Assembly: GCA_963755495.1 (NCBI GenBank)
Contig: CAVWJS010000003.1
Span: 62,001-126,000, forward strand
DNA: 64,000 nucleotides
DNA from: Bog-473 sp963755495
GTDB taxonomy: Bacteria; Actinomycetota; Acidimicrobiia; Acidimicrobiales; RAAP-2
Reading direction: 5' to 3'
The notes under the pieces are model-generated. The model worked only from the letters and a program-made list of their open reading frames with translations, was not told the DNA's origin and made no database searches. A program made the position numbers and the translations under genes. Below are positions 1 through 8,129 of this stretch, piece by piece. How positions within the stretch are numbered: position 1 is the first letter of the stretch; each line of letters starts with the position of its first letter.

Positions 1-1041
1 GGCCAGGACAAGCATCGCGACGGCCATCCCGATGGTGCCACTGAGCAACAGGACCCGCCGCCCCACCTTGTCGATGAGACGAATGGCGAGCACGGTCATT
101 CCCACGTTGACGATGCCGTTGCCCACATTGGCCAAGAGCGAGGCCGAGTTTCCGAATCCCGCCTGGTGAAGCAGGGTCGGTGCGTAGTAGATGACGGTGT
201 TGATCCCGGTGATCTGCTGGAACACGGCCAAGAGGACGCCGATCACGATCAACTTGCGCACACCGGGCTCGAGGAGCTCGCGGTAGCTCACCTGGTCATT
301 GCTGAGCGAGCTGATCTCTTCGATCTCGCCTTCTACGTCATGGTCCGCACTGCGCACGCGGGTGAGCACCTGGCGTGCCTCGGCGATGCGCCCATGGGTG
401 ACCAACCAGACAGGACTCTCGGCCTGGGTCAACATGCCGACGAAGAGCAAGACAGCCGGTATGGCGGCCAATGCGAACATGAGCCTCCAGGCCGCGCTCG
501 CACTCAGGGCGTAATCCACCAAAAAGGCGACGAGGATCCCCGACGTGAGCGCCAGCTGGTTGAAACTGACGAGCGCACCGCGGACCCGTGGTGGCGCCAC
601 CTCGCTGATGTAGAGCGGTACCGCCATGGACGCCGAACCGACGGCCAGCCCGATCACGAAGCGCATGACGATGAGGAACCACAGGGCCGGCGAGAAGGCG
701 GCGCCCAGCACGCCGAGCACGAAAATGCCGGCCGTGATCAAAATGACCGGCCGCCGGCCGATGGTGTCGCAAAGCCTTCCCGAGACGAATGCTCCCACCG
801 CGGCGCCGACCAAGAGCAGTCCGGTGACCAGCTCCTTGTCGAACGAGCTCACGTTCCCAAAGCTCGTATGCAAGAACAGCAGCGCACCCGAGACGACGCC
901 GGTGTCGTACCCGAAGAGCAGGCCACCAAGTGCGGTGATGGCGGCCGTCCACACGACAGCACGGCCGACTGGTTCCTGGCGCTCGTGCGGAGCGGCCCCA
1001 CTCGAAGATGTGTCCGGTCCAGCGTGTGGCCGCAGACTCAC
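1..1041 (-). CDS. MFS sugar porter family transporter (3' end outside window)
   Basis: Membrane transporter of the major facilitator superfamily, sugar porter branch, likely proton-coupled uptake of a sugar or polyol. From the GTG at 1041 the reading frame is open to the window edge (347 codons; the family usually has about 460-480). Visible are the TM1 motif GGLLFGYDTGVVSGALL at about residues 38-54, then GRLCDTIGRRP (the family's D-R/K-x-G-R-R/K loop motif), and late in the frame DKVGRRVLLL, the second-half copy of the same motif. The start is supported by a strong purine-rich ribosome site (GGAGGGAG) a few bases upstream. It lies just downstream of the aldo/keto reductase on the same strand, with an 11-base gap, so the two may be co-transcribed. 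The substrate cannot be told from sequence. Confidence 0.88.
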   Translation of the reverse strand, partial: MSLRPHAGPDTSSSGAAPHERQEPVGRAVVWTAAITALGGLLFGYDTGVVSGALLFLHTSFGNVSSFDKELVTGLLLVGAAVGAFVSGRLCDTIGRRPVILITAGIFVLGVLGAAFSPALWFLIVMRFVIGLAVGSASMAVPLYISEVAPPRVRGALVSFNQLALTSGILVAFLVDYALSASAAWRLMFALAAIPAVLLFVGMLTQAESPVWLVTHGRIAEARQVLTRVRSADHDVEGEIEEISSLSNDQVSYRELLEPGVRKLIVIGVLLAVFQQITGINTVIYYAPTLLHQAGFGNSASLLANVGNGIVNVGMTVLAIRLIDKVGRRVLLLSGTIGMAVAMLVLA

Positions 1042-1052
1042 GACTCCCTCCT

Positions 1053-2024
1053 TCACATCATCTCGGGCGAAGGTCCAGACACCGGCGTGGCGTCGGCCAT
1101 GATCAGGTCGATGCGCCCCATCACCTCGTCCGTAAGGTCGATCTCGGCGGCCGCCAAGGCCTCGTCGACGTGCTCGGCGTTGCGGGTGCCGACAATGGCA
1201 ACATCGACCGCCGGGTTGGCCAGAGTCCATGCGGTCGCCAACTGGGCCACGGTGATCCCCAACTCTTGGGTGGCCAGTTTCTCCAACTGCGCCACCACCC
1301 TGAAGATTGCGGGCAAAGGTCGCGCCAGAGAACATCGGGCTCTTCGCCCGCCAGTCCCCCGGCGCGAACTTGGGTCGGCCGTGCCGAGGCGCCCGCCCAG
1401 CAAGCCGTGGGCCAAGGGTCCATAAACCAAGACGCCTATGTCGTTCGCCGCCGTGTAGGCCAGCACGTCGGCCTCGATGTCTCGCCGGAACAGATGGTAG
1501 GGGGGCTGCAATGTTTGGACCGGAAGCGTGGCGCTGAATGCCTGCATCTGCTCGACATCGAAGTTCGAGACCCCAACGTGGCGGATCTTTCCATCGGCCA
1601 TCAGCTTGGCCAACGCCTCCGCCGTCTCCTCGAACGGCGTCTTGGGGTCGGGCCAGTGCATCTGGAACAGATCGATGTAGTCGGTGCCAAGGGCCCCCAG
1701 ACTGGACTCGACGCCCTTTTGGATCCACTCCGGGCTGGCGTCACGTACGACGCCGTTGCCGGCCGGTCGCAAGCCGCCCTTGGTGGCAATGACGAGGTCT
1801 TTACGAGGCAGCTGGCGCAATGCCGTCGCCAAGAGCCGTTCCGATTCGCCGAAGCCATAGCCCTGGGCCGTGTCGAAGAAGGTGACGCCTTTGTCGGCGG
1901 CCCGTCGAATGGCTTCCATCGCCGCTACGGTGTCCGTGGCTCCCCAGTCGCCACCGAGCTGCCAGGTGCCGAAGGCGATCCGAGAGACCTCGAGGCCGCT
2001 CTTGCCCAAAATGGTGTGTTTCAT
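1053..2024 (-). CDS. aldo/keto reductase with a shifted 24-residue segment
   Basis: NAD(P)H-dependent aldo/keto reductase (TIM barrel), 323 aa, reducing aldehydes or ketones in the cytoplasm. The catalytic tetrad is visible: Asp51 and Tyr56 (FDTAQGYGFGESER), Lys82 (IATKGG) and His123 (QMHWPD). The ATG at 2024 shares its A with the stop of the upstream MFS gene, and the Shine-Dalgarno AGGAGG lies inside that gene's end, so translation is probably coupled. Oddity: residues about 219-242 read as an Arg-rich stretch unlike the family, whereas another frame of the same DNA encodes the conserved segment FAPGDWRAKSPMFSG. A one-base loss near 1385 and an extra G near 1303 would explain this; the rest of the protein is normal. 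It could be sequencing error or a true compensated frameshift. Confidence 0.88.
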   Translation of the reverse strand: MKHTILGKSGLEVSRIAFGTWQLGGDWGATDTVAAMEAIRRAADKGVTFFDTAQGYGFGESERLLATALRQLPRKDLVIATKGGLRPAGNGVVRDASPEWIQKGVESSLGALGTDYIDLFQMHWPDPKTPFEETAEALAKLMADGKIRHVGVSNFDVEQMQAFSATLPVQTLQPPYHLFRRDIEADVLAYTAANDIGVLVYGPLAHGLLGGRLGTADPSSRRGTGGRRARCSLARPLPAIFRVVAQLEKLATQELGITVAQLATAWTLANPAVDVAIVGTRNAEHVDEALAAAEIDLTDEVMGRIDLIMADATPVSGPSPEMM

Positions 2025-3589
2025 TAGGTCCTCCTGTTCGAGTTGGGAGTGTTCGTTGATGTCGTTGAGAGACGCAAAGGCGACGCTGGTCGGGCCCCGA
2101 ACCAGGCGACGATGGTTCCGCCGAGTCCCGCGCATGCCGCCACCAACATGGCCGTGCGGTCGCCGGCAACCGTGGCGATACCGGCCCGTGCATGCGTGCC
2201 CTCGGCAATGGCGACCAGAGTGGCTACGCCCACGGCGGCGCCAACTTGTCGGGCAGTGTTCACCACGCCGCCGACCAGACCCTGATCGGCGGCGGCCATC
2301 CCGCTGGCCGCCATGACCGTCGTTCCGAACACGGTGCCCACAGTCCCGAATCCCACCAGCACGACCGCGGCAAACAGCGGGCTGTAGTGACCACCTATCG
2401 GCAGGTGGGCCAGGATCAGAAACCCGACGCCGGTGGACCCCGTGGCTACCACCAACAGGGAGCGCATCCCGAAACGACGGACCACGCGGGACCCGAAAAG
2501 GGCGGTGACGAATCCGACCACCCCTTGGGGCGCGATCACCAGTCCGGCTTCCAATGGCGAGTCGTGAAGAGTTTGCTGCAAGTAAACCGAGAGGACCACC
2601 AATTCTCCGGCATTCCAGGCACCCAGAAGGAAGGTGAGGATGCCTGCCGTCCTGAGCCCTCGTTGCCGAAGCAGACCGAGATCAACGAGCGGTTGCACCT
2701 GCACGTGCTCCACCACGACAAAGCCGGACAGCGCTATTGCGGCGATGACGAGGGCCCCCGTCACGACCGGTTGCACCCACCCCAAGACCGGGCCTTCGGA
2801 TATGGCGAAAACGAGGGCAGCCACTCCGAGGGTGACCAAGATGCCGCCCCTCACGTCCAGGTGGGCCAACCTCGAGTTCCGCCGGTCAGGCGTAATGAGC
2901 CCAGGTGCTAGTAGGGCAGCAGCGATACCCACCGGCACATTGAGGAGGAATATCAATCTCCAACTCGTGAATTGCACCAGCACGCCACCCAAAACCTGCC
3001 CCGCCACGAACCCAATCGAAGCCGTCGCACCGTACAAGCCCAGGGCGTGGGTACGCCGAGGCCCTTCAGCAAAGCGTGCCGTGATCAGGGATAGCGACGC
3101 TGGCGCCACAATCGCTGCTCCGACTCCTTGGATAGCGCGGGCAGTCACTAAGAGTACGGCGTCATCGGTCAATCCCGCCGCCAGCGACGAGCCAGCGAAC
3201 ATCAGCAGTCCGACGATAAACAAGAATCGTCGACCCAGCGTGTCGGCAATGCGACCGCCCAGTATTAAGAGACCACCGAAGGTGATGGCGTATGCCGTCA
3301 CGACCCATTGCACCGAATCGCCTCCAAAGCCCAAGGCTTGGCGGATGGAGGGCAGCGCGACATTCACGATGCTGAAATCCAGAACGACCATGAATGACGC
3401 CACCAGGACCAGGGCAAGCGCTGCCTTGGACAGTTCGGTCGCTCGCGCCGTCCCGCCGGCAACGACCGGAGCCAACGTCCCAGGAGAAACCGAAGTCTGC
3501 GAGGGGGCATCTCTCAATTCGGCGATGTCCATCGGGCCGGAGCGGGCGTGCCACCGGCGGGCTTCTCGCTCGATCTGCACTGAAGTCAT
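2024..3589 (-). CDS. MFS drug efflux transporter, DHA2 (EmrB/QacA) family
   Basis: Proton-driven multidrug efflux pump of the 14-helix DHA2 type, 521 aa, in the cytoplasmic membrane. An N-terminal cytoplasmic tail of about 50 residues precedes TM1, which carries the family motif VVLDFSIVNVALPSI; GGRIADTLGRRFLF is the loop 2-3 motif A and GFVAGQVLGGVL the motif C (antiporter) region. The length matches the family. It faces a TetR repressor gene across a 51-base gap holding a perfect palindrome, the usual arrangement of a self-regulated efflux system. The stop overlaps the start of the aldo/keto reductase by one base, suggesting an operon that couples efflux with chemical reduction of a toxic carbonyl compound (inference). 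The substrate is unknown. Confidence 0.92.
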   Translation of the reverse strand: MTSVQIEREARRWHARSGPMDIAELRDAPSQTSVSPGTLAPVVAGGTARATELSKAALALVLVASFMVVLDFSIVNVALPSIRQALGFGGDSVQWVVTAYAITFGGLLILGGRIADTLGRRFLFIVGLLMFAGSSLAAGLTDDAVLLVTARAIQGVGAAIVAPASLSLITARFAEGPRRTHALGLYGATASIGFVAGQVLGGVLVQFTSWRLIFLLNVPVGIAAALLAPGLITPDRRNSRLAHLDVRGGILVTLGVAALVFAISEGPVLGWVQPVVTGALVIAAIALSGFVVVEHVQVQPLVDLGLLRQRGLRTAGILTFLLGAWNAGELVVLSVYLQQTLHDSPLEAGLVIAPQGVVGFVTALFGSRVVRRFGMRSLLVVATGSTGVGFLILAHLPIGGHYSPLFAAVVLVGFGTVGTVFGTTVMAASGMAAADQGLVGGVVNTARQVGAAVGVATLVAIAEGTHARAGIATVAGDRTAMLVAACAGLGGTIVAWFGARPASPLRLSTTSTNTPNSNRRT

Positions 3590-3608
3590 GACACCTTCCT
3601 CATTACGG

Positions 3609-3624
3609 TACGATACGTATCGTA
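3609..3624. promoter_or_regulatory. Palindromic operator between MFS and TetR genes
   Basis: The 16-base sequence TACGATACGTATCGTA is a perfect inverted repeat located in the 51-base gap between the divergent MFS and TetR starts. Position, symmetry and length fit the operator of the adjacent TetR repressor, which would shut off both promoters. A TATTCT hexamer at 3623-3628 could be the -10 box of the TetR promoter; no ribosome site precedes the TetR ATG, so that mRNA may be leaderless (inference). Confidence 0.7.
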
Positions 3625-3640
3625 TTCTTATAGAGCTACG

Positions 3641-4279
3641 ATGTCAACCATGAATGACCCCACGATTTCGGCTTCGGCTCCTCGGGGGCGGCCCCGCAGT
3701 GAACGCTCCCATCGCGCCATCCTCGAAGCCGCCAACGCGATCCTTGAAGAGCGGGGCTTTGTCGACCTGACAATGGACGAGGTAGCGCAACGAGCCGGGG
3801 TAAGCAAAGCCACCATTTACCGTTGGTGGCCGACGAAGGGCACGTTGGTCTTCGAAGCTTTTTCAGCGAGCTTCCTCGCTCGCCAGCCGCTCCCTGACAC
3901 GGGAACTCTGCGCGGAGACCTCCTCGCTGCGCTTCGCGGCTGGATCAGGACGGTGAGGGGAACTGTGACGGGTCGCACGCTGGTCGGACTAATCGCCGAA
4001 GTCCAGCGGGATCCCGACTTGGCCGAGATCTGGCGAGAGAGATTCGTCACCCGCGTCCGGGCACAGCACCGCCTCATATTCGATCGGGCGCTCGGGCGAG
4101 GAGAGACCTCAGCTGATGTGGACCCGGACGTCATGCTCGACTTGGTCTTCGGATCTGCCTATCACCGGCTCCTGCAGTCCCATCTTCCCTTGACCGATCG
4201 CTTCGCTCAGGACGTTGTTGACACCGTGGTCGCCGGTGTGCAGCCGCGCCACGCAATGACCAACGGCAATGTCAAGTAG
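3641..4279 (+). CDS. TetR family transcriptional regulator
   Basis: Repressor of the TetR family, 212 aa. The N-terminal helix-turn-helix is clear (about residues 20-66): ILEERGFVDLTMDEVAQRAGVSKATIYRWWPTKGTL. The C-terminal half is the ligand-binding/dimerisation part and resembles the TetR_C_11/C_33 type seen next to actinobacterial efflux pumps. It is transcribed away from the DHA2 pump, with a perfect palindrome between them, so it most likely represses the pump and itself until a toxic ligand binds. The start at 3641 lacks a clear Shine-Dalgarno; a second ATG at 3650 is possible. The ligand is unknown. Confidence 0.9.
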   Translation: MSTMNDPTISASAPRGRPRSERSHRAILEAANAILEERGFVDLTMDEVAQRAGVSKATIYRWWPTKGTLVFEAFSASFLARQPLPDTGTLRGDLLAALRGWIRTVRGTVTGRTLVGLIAEVQRDPDLAEIWRERFVTRVRAQHRLIFDRALGRGETSADVDPDVMLDLVFGSAYHRLLQSHLPLTDRFAQDVVDTVVAGVQPRHAMTNGNVK

Positions 4280-4431
4280 ATCTGAGCAGGCCAGGCGCCT
4301 CGAACGCCCGTCAGCCATTCACTACAAGGATGCAAGCGCGATAGCCGCCACCCGCGTCAGCGCCTTTTTAATGAGAATTTACGAAGTTCTGACGGTGCTC
4401 AGATATTTGGCAATAAGACTGCGTACATGAA

Positions 4432-4445
4432 CGAAGTGAATTTCG
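4432..4445. promoter_or_regulatory. Inverted-repeat motif upstream of small membrane protein gene
   Basis: CGAAGTGAATTTCG, an imperfect inverted repeat (arms CGAAGT and ATTTCG) ending 39 bases before the ATG at 4485. A nearly identical perfect version occurs 24 bases before the small membrane ORF at 5401, and a half-site (TGAACTTCGTAC on the minus strand) precedes the related gene at 45699. It may be a shared regulator site; the evidence is only recurrence and position. Confidence 0.35.
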
Positions 4446-4484
4446 CCCGTAAGAACGGTCTGCACTTCGCTAGGAAGAGGAAGC

Positions 4485-4712
4485 ATGTTGGTCTTCGTTA
4501 GTTTTGCGTCGCTCGCGCTGGTTATCTGGGGAATCATCGACGTGGCACGACGCCCGGCGGTGATCCTCGCCCCGAAATGGAAGGCACTTTGGATTGCTGG
4601 GATGCTCGGCGGGTGGTTCCTCTTCGGGATCATCGGGGCAATAGTCTCAGTCTTCTACTTGGCCGGACCGCGGAGGCGAATAAACGCTGGTCGATACTCC
4701 AATCGGTACTAG
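4485..4712 (+). CDS. Small two-helix membrane protein, PLDc_N-like
   Basis: 75-aa protein with two hydrophobic helices (about residues 2-20 and 35-58) separated by a basic loop, DVARRPAVILAPKWKALW, and ending in YLAGPRRR. This is the pattern of the phospholipase D N-terminal-like small membrane domain, here standing alone without a phospholipase domain. A close relative is encoded at 45442-45699 on the other strand (shared DVARRP, LFGI-GA-V, YL-GPRRR). The ribosome site GGAAGAGG lies 5 bases before the ATG. The function of stand-alone PLDc_N proteins is not known; some are co-regulated with cell-envelope stress genes (family knowledge, weak). Confidence 0.75.
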   Translation: MLVFVSFASLALVIWGIIDVARRPAVILAPKWKALWIAGMLGGWFLFGIIGAIVSVFYLAGPRRRINAGRYSNRY

Positions 4713-5112
4713 AGCGCACGACCTAGGTCGACGCAATACCGGCTCAGGCGCGGAGCATTCACCGCGTAGTGCCTATCACTCAGGTGAGTCTTCATATCGA
4801 AGTGCCTGAGGGTAGCCGGCTCCGAAATATCCGGGCGGCGCGTCGGGAAGCAGCAACGACTTCTACGACTCCCATGCAGATGGTCGGCGGCACAAATTCC
4901 GGATTTATCGACTTTGGGATGAGGCCACTCCCCTTCCACCTATTCATTCCGCACGCCAGGAGTACGGTTCCCAACAAGGTCGACGCCGACCCTTATTAAG
5001 GACTGACTCAATTGGTGGCGCCGATCTCGTGGCATACACATCGGAATGTGACCATGACCCCTCGGAGGAGAGACGGTTCCGCTCCCTTACAGCCCGGGTG
5101 ACCGGCGAAAAT
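4713..5112. other. No gene recognised
   Basis: About 400 bases. Open frames of 60-76 codons exist on both strands but none has a recognisable domain or a good ribosome site. Possibly old degraded sequence. Confidence 0.5.
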
Positions 5113-5310
5113 ATGAACAGTTACACACGCAACCGGAATCTCCAAGGTGGGGCGTCCAGTGCGGCGGTTCTCGGAGCAGGCGATGGGTTGATCATTACTG
5201 CGTCCTTGACCCTCGAGCCAGTTCGGCGGCGTTTCCAGTGCGCTTGGCCTTCTCAGCCACGAAGGGGTTTCGCATCAAAGACTGTTCCTTCATGTTCATG
5301 TCACCTTTGA
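5113..5310 (+). pseudogene. Remnant of a VIT/CCC1-type metal transporter
   Basis: Short frame whose first half reads NRNLQGGASSAAVLGAGDGL followed by IITASL. This strongly resembles the start of actinobacterial VIT1/CCC1 family iron/manganese transporters, which have an Arg-Asn-(I/V)-x-GG-x-x-R-A-A-V-x-G-x-x-D-G-L motif before TM1. After about 35 residues the likeness stops and the frame runs into unrelated Arg/Pro-rich sequence, whereas the intact family has about 230 residues. I read it as a 5' fragment of a deleted gene. No function is expected. Confidence 0.4.
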
Positions 5311-5362
5311 TTCGTAGGGTGAAGAAGGTCGCCACGGGACCAACTGCCGTGGGTCACTGACG

Positions 5363-5376
5363 CGAAGTGAACTTCG
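5363..5376. promoter_or_regulatory. Perfect inverted repeat CGAAGT-GA-ACTTCG
   Basis: CGAAGTGAACTTCG has perfect 6-base arms around GA and ends 24 bases before the start of the 57-aa membrane protein gene. It matches the copy at 4432-4445 in 13 of 14 positions. It is a candidate operator or small hairpin shared by small membrane protein genes. Confidence 0.4.
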
Positions 5377-5400
5377 TCGTCATACGGAGGGTCGGCAACT

Positions 5401-5574
5401 ATGGGACACGGTTTTCGGTCATCCCCTCGTCAAGAGGACGCCATCGGTCCTTGGGTCCGTGGCTCCCACAGCAAATCTCGTCGGCTCTTCGATGTTGCTC
5501 GTTTCTGGGCCGGCACCGTGGCGCTGATATCGGCTCTCGTCGTGCTTGGCGTAATCGTGCATTGGTCCGCTTGA
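5401..5574 (+). CDS. Small single-pass membrane protein (57 aa)
   Basis: A short frame, ATG at 5401 to TGA at 5574, preceded by a good ribosome site (GGAGGG, 8 bases upstream). The product has a hydrophilic, basic N-terminal half (about 33 residues) and one predicted helix, FWAGTVALISALVVLGVIVH, ending with WSA. By the positive-inside tendency the N-terminus should face the cytoplasm. No family is recognised. The same inverted-repeat motif as before the PLDc_N-like gene lies just upstream, so the two may share control. Confidence 0.6.
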   Translation: MGHGFRSSPRQEDAIGPWVRGSHSKSRRLFDVARFWAGTVALISALVVLGVIVHWSA

Positions 5575-5952
5575 CGCGATATGGATTTCAGATATCCAGC
5601 CCATCCCGATACGCCCAGTTATTCTCCCGTGACGACGTTGGCAATCCTTGAGTCCGTCAGAGTCAGGTAGTAGCCACCCACATCCCCCCTAAAGCTGGTT
5701 CTCGGCGGTTGCTTCCTTTGGCGCACAGTTCGTGGTGACTGGGAAGCGTGCGGAAAGAGCATCGTCGACTTGGCGGGCCACGGGGGCAACCTCGAAAGGT
5801 GCCGTCGCCCAAGGGCCGGGACAAGCTATGGCAAGCCGCCGCCTCTCCTGTTGAACCGGCAACGCTCCCGTCGCTTCATGAACTGGCCGCGGCCGCTGAT
5901 GGACGTGCCTACCTCGCGAAGGATGCACGGTTGCGCCCTGAGCCCATGGCAG
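5575..5952. other. No gene recognised
   Basis: About 380 bases between the small membrane protein and the 3' end of the cytochrome b561-like gene. Several overlapping frames of 60-80 codons are present on both strands but none shows a domain or credible ribosome site. Confidence 0.5.
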
Positions 5953-6912
5953 TCATGTACCCGAGGCTGAGTGACCTGGCAACGTGACGGCTCCGGCTTT
6001 TCCCGCCGGCGCTGGGTGATGGATAGGCGACCCGCCGCCCGATTTCCAAGGTCCGACCTTTGGCGCTACGGCCACCGCGAGCAGAAGTCCGAGGCAGAGC
6101 GCTCCGACCAGTGACCACTGTCGCTTACTGGCTCCTCGGACCTGCCGCCGGGTCCGCCAGTAGAAGTCCTTTGGTGCGAGGCGTGCGGTGTCCACCACGT
6201 GTCCGAGAACATGGACCACCATGGCGGCTATCCAAAGAATAAAGGTCGCCTTGTGGATCAGCAGCAGTTCGCTTCGCGCACTCGAAGGACCCAGCAAAAG
6301 GGCGATCCCACTGCCGAATACGGCGAGGGTGAGTACCACCACGAACGGACCAAGGAGCCGCAGAACTGCAGGCGGAGGTCCCTTCCGTCGGTATTCGGGT
6401 GATCCGAGATAGTAGCGGGCGAAGCGCCAGGTGGTGCTGCCGATCTTGAGGAGTACGAGAGGCACCAATACCATGCCGATCACGACATGAAGAGTGAGTA
6501 GCCTGCCGACCCGCAAGATGGTGAATCCCTCGACAGCCAAGAGCACCAGTAATACGGCCGCGGTCATCCCAGTCAGCCGGGCGTTGGCCTCCACGCCCTC
6601 GTCGGCACCGAATCCGTCCTCATCGGGCGCGTCCTGCTCGATAGGTGCCTGCCGTTGGAATTCGGATCTTCCGCGAGTCACGGCGGCTTCCCAGGCCGAA
6701 ACCGGTGATCCTGGGAATTCGGTTCGATACGGCTGTTCAGTCGGCTCGCGCCCGGTGGAACTCGCAATCCATCGAATGGTTCCTGTTTCCGAATCCGTGG
6801 CCTGCTCACGTGCTGAGCCACGCCGACGGTGGCCGCCTTCCTGTTCCATCAATTCATCCGACGACGTGCTTGCCGGGCCCAAGGCTGGCCCGAGGGAGCG
6901 ACAGAGATCCAC
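5953..6912 (-). CDS. Cytochrome b561-like multi-helix membrane protein
   Basis: 319-aa protein. Residues 1-115 are hydrophilic and acidic, without a known domain. The rest has about five hydrophobic helices with the pattern of heme-binding b561/ferric-reductase-like membrane proteins: LTLHVVIGMVLVPLVLLKIG, followed by a Trp/Arg/Tyr-rich loop (RFARYYLGSPEYRRKGPPP), then LIHKATFILWIAAMVVHVLGH with His residues suitable as heme ligands, and a last helix LVGALCLGLLLAVAVAP. Likely role: transmembrane electron transfer or a sensor of it. Start: GTG at 6912 with GAGGGAG 5 bases upstream; a Met at residue 116 (6567), right before the first helix, is an alternative. The next gene upstream is the amidase on the same strand. 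Confidence 0.65.
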   Translation of the reverse strand: MDLCRSLGPALGPASTSSDELMEQEGGHRRRGSAREQATDSETGTIRWIASSTGREPTEQPYRTEFPGSPVSAWEAAVTRGRSEFQRQAPIEQDAPDEDGFGADEGVEANARLTGMTAAVLLVLLAVEGFTILRVGRLLTLHVVIGMVLVPLVLLKIGSTTWRFARYYLGSPEYRRKGPPPAVLRLLGPFVVVLTLAVFGSGIALLLGPSSARSELLLIHKATFILWIAAMVVHVLGHVVDTARLAPKDFYWRTRRQVRGASKRQWSLVGALCLGLLLAVAVAPKVGPWKSGGGSPIHHPAPAGKAGAVTLPGHSASGT

Positions 6913-7097
6913 TTTCTCCCTCGTTCGCAGGCTCTCGGATCGGCAGTTTCAGGGCCACGAGAAATTGTACCGATCAGTGCCTCGCCCCACATCAGACTTG
7001 AGGCTGATTAGAGAGCCCGATAGGGATATCACAATCGCGCTAAAGACGGCGACGAGATCGACCCGGGGCGCAGGACGTGCCTCGGCATCTCGGCTTG

Positions 7098-8075
7098 CTA
7101 GCCAGTCGTGGACTGGGTGGGCGCAAAGTACTTCTCGACAGAGGATGCGATTCCTTTGGCGACCACTTGCTGCGCGCCTGCAGTAATAGCGATCGATCCC
7201 TCGAAGGGGTCCGTAAGGAAGAAGGGCTCGATGACTGCACCAGGCATCTGGCTCGGCGTTGAGAAGTAGCCTGGCGCCGCCGGTCCAAGCAACAACAGAT
7301 GGTCATAGTTGGCGGACTCGGCGGCCAGACCTCCAGCAGCGGGGTCACCAGCAGAAGAACCTTCGTTCGCGTCGGAGACAACCCCGTCGTTGGGTATGCC
7401 CCAACCCTGTGCGTTCATCGCCGAGAGGACGTCGCTTTGCAGGAGAGTGGCGAACTTGAGGTTCGCTGCGGAGAAGGGCCGGACGGTGTCGTAGGTACTG
7501 ACGCTTCCGGCGTTCTGCGGACTTCCTCCAGCATCCATGTAGATCCCAACCAAGAGGTCTGCATTGGCCATGTTCGCGCAGACATCCCGTGCCGCTACGT
7601 CGTCGTGGGAGCCCAACAGGCTGAGCAGCCGCCCGTCGGTATCTCCTGGGCCGAGCTTGAGAACGGTCGTATTCTTGGTTCTCGAGACGACGACCCGGAA
7701 CCCTTTGGCGCGCAGGATCGCCATGGTGTCGAGCTCTATCGGGAGGTTGATGGTGGATTCTTGGATCTCCTGGCCTGTCTCGGTCATGCCTACGCCGCCA
7801 GGGTCGAGTCCACCGTGACCGGCGTCGAGAAAGACGGTGATGTGACGGTCGCCGCTGGTCGGTTGGTAGCTCACACAGGCACCAGAAGCGAAATAGGACG
7901 GGTCGAGTGCCGTCGGTGTATTCGAGTGGGTCAAGTTCGTGGCATTGGATATTGCGGTCCTTGTATAGCGGGCCACTCTCCCTCGGATTGCGAAACCCGC
8001 TACCAGCAACACCAAAACGACTCCAAGGACGCAGATCAATCGCCGCTTGATGTGAGGGCCAGGTGATCGAGACAC
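7098..8075 (-). CDS. N-acetylmuramoyl-L-alanine amidase-like (Amidase_3), atypical zinc site
   Basis: 325-aa membrane-anchored protein: basic N-terminus, one helix (LICVLGVVLVLLVAGFAI, about residues 13-30), then an extracellular Amidase_3 domain from about residue 78. This family cleaves the amide bond between N-acetylmuramic acid and the stem peptide. Visible: VFLDAGHGG with the first zinc His, the Glu of QESTINL, and the C-terminal catalytic Glu in AVIEPFFLTD. The second zinc His, normally in the S-I-H-x-N motif, is replaced by Tyr (LLVGIYMDAGG). The enzyme may therefore be weakened, use another ligand, or act as a binding protein. The first-metal and catalytic residues argue against simple decay. 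The sequence around the motif is in frame, so this is not a frameshift artefact. Confidence 0.82.
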   Translation of the reverse strand: MSRSPGPHIKRRLICVLGVVLVLLVAGFAIRGRVARYTRTAISNATNLTHSNTPTALDPSYFASGACVSYQPTSGDRHITVFLDAGHGGLDPGGVGMTETGQEIQESTINLPIELDTMAILRAKGFRVVVSRTKNTTVLKLGPGDTDGRLLSLLGSHDDVAARDVCANMANADLLVGIYMDAGGSPQNAGSVSTYDTVRPFSAANLKFATLLQSDVLSAMNAQGWGIPNDGVVSDANEGSSAGDPAAGGLAAESANYDHLLLLGPAAPGYFSTPSQMPGAVIEPFFLTDPFEGSIAITAGAQQVVAKGIASSVEKYFAPTQSTTG

Positions 8076-8129
8076 CGTCTACGGCATCGCTATGCCGAAG
8101 CCGCCGTGGATCGTGGACATCTCAATCCC

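Noticed and set aside
166..1425. Plus-strand frame of 419 codons opposite the sugar porter and aldo/keto reductase
   Set aside because: Composition (His/Asp/Arg-rich) typical of an antisense shadow in high-GC DNA; both minus-strand genes are certain.
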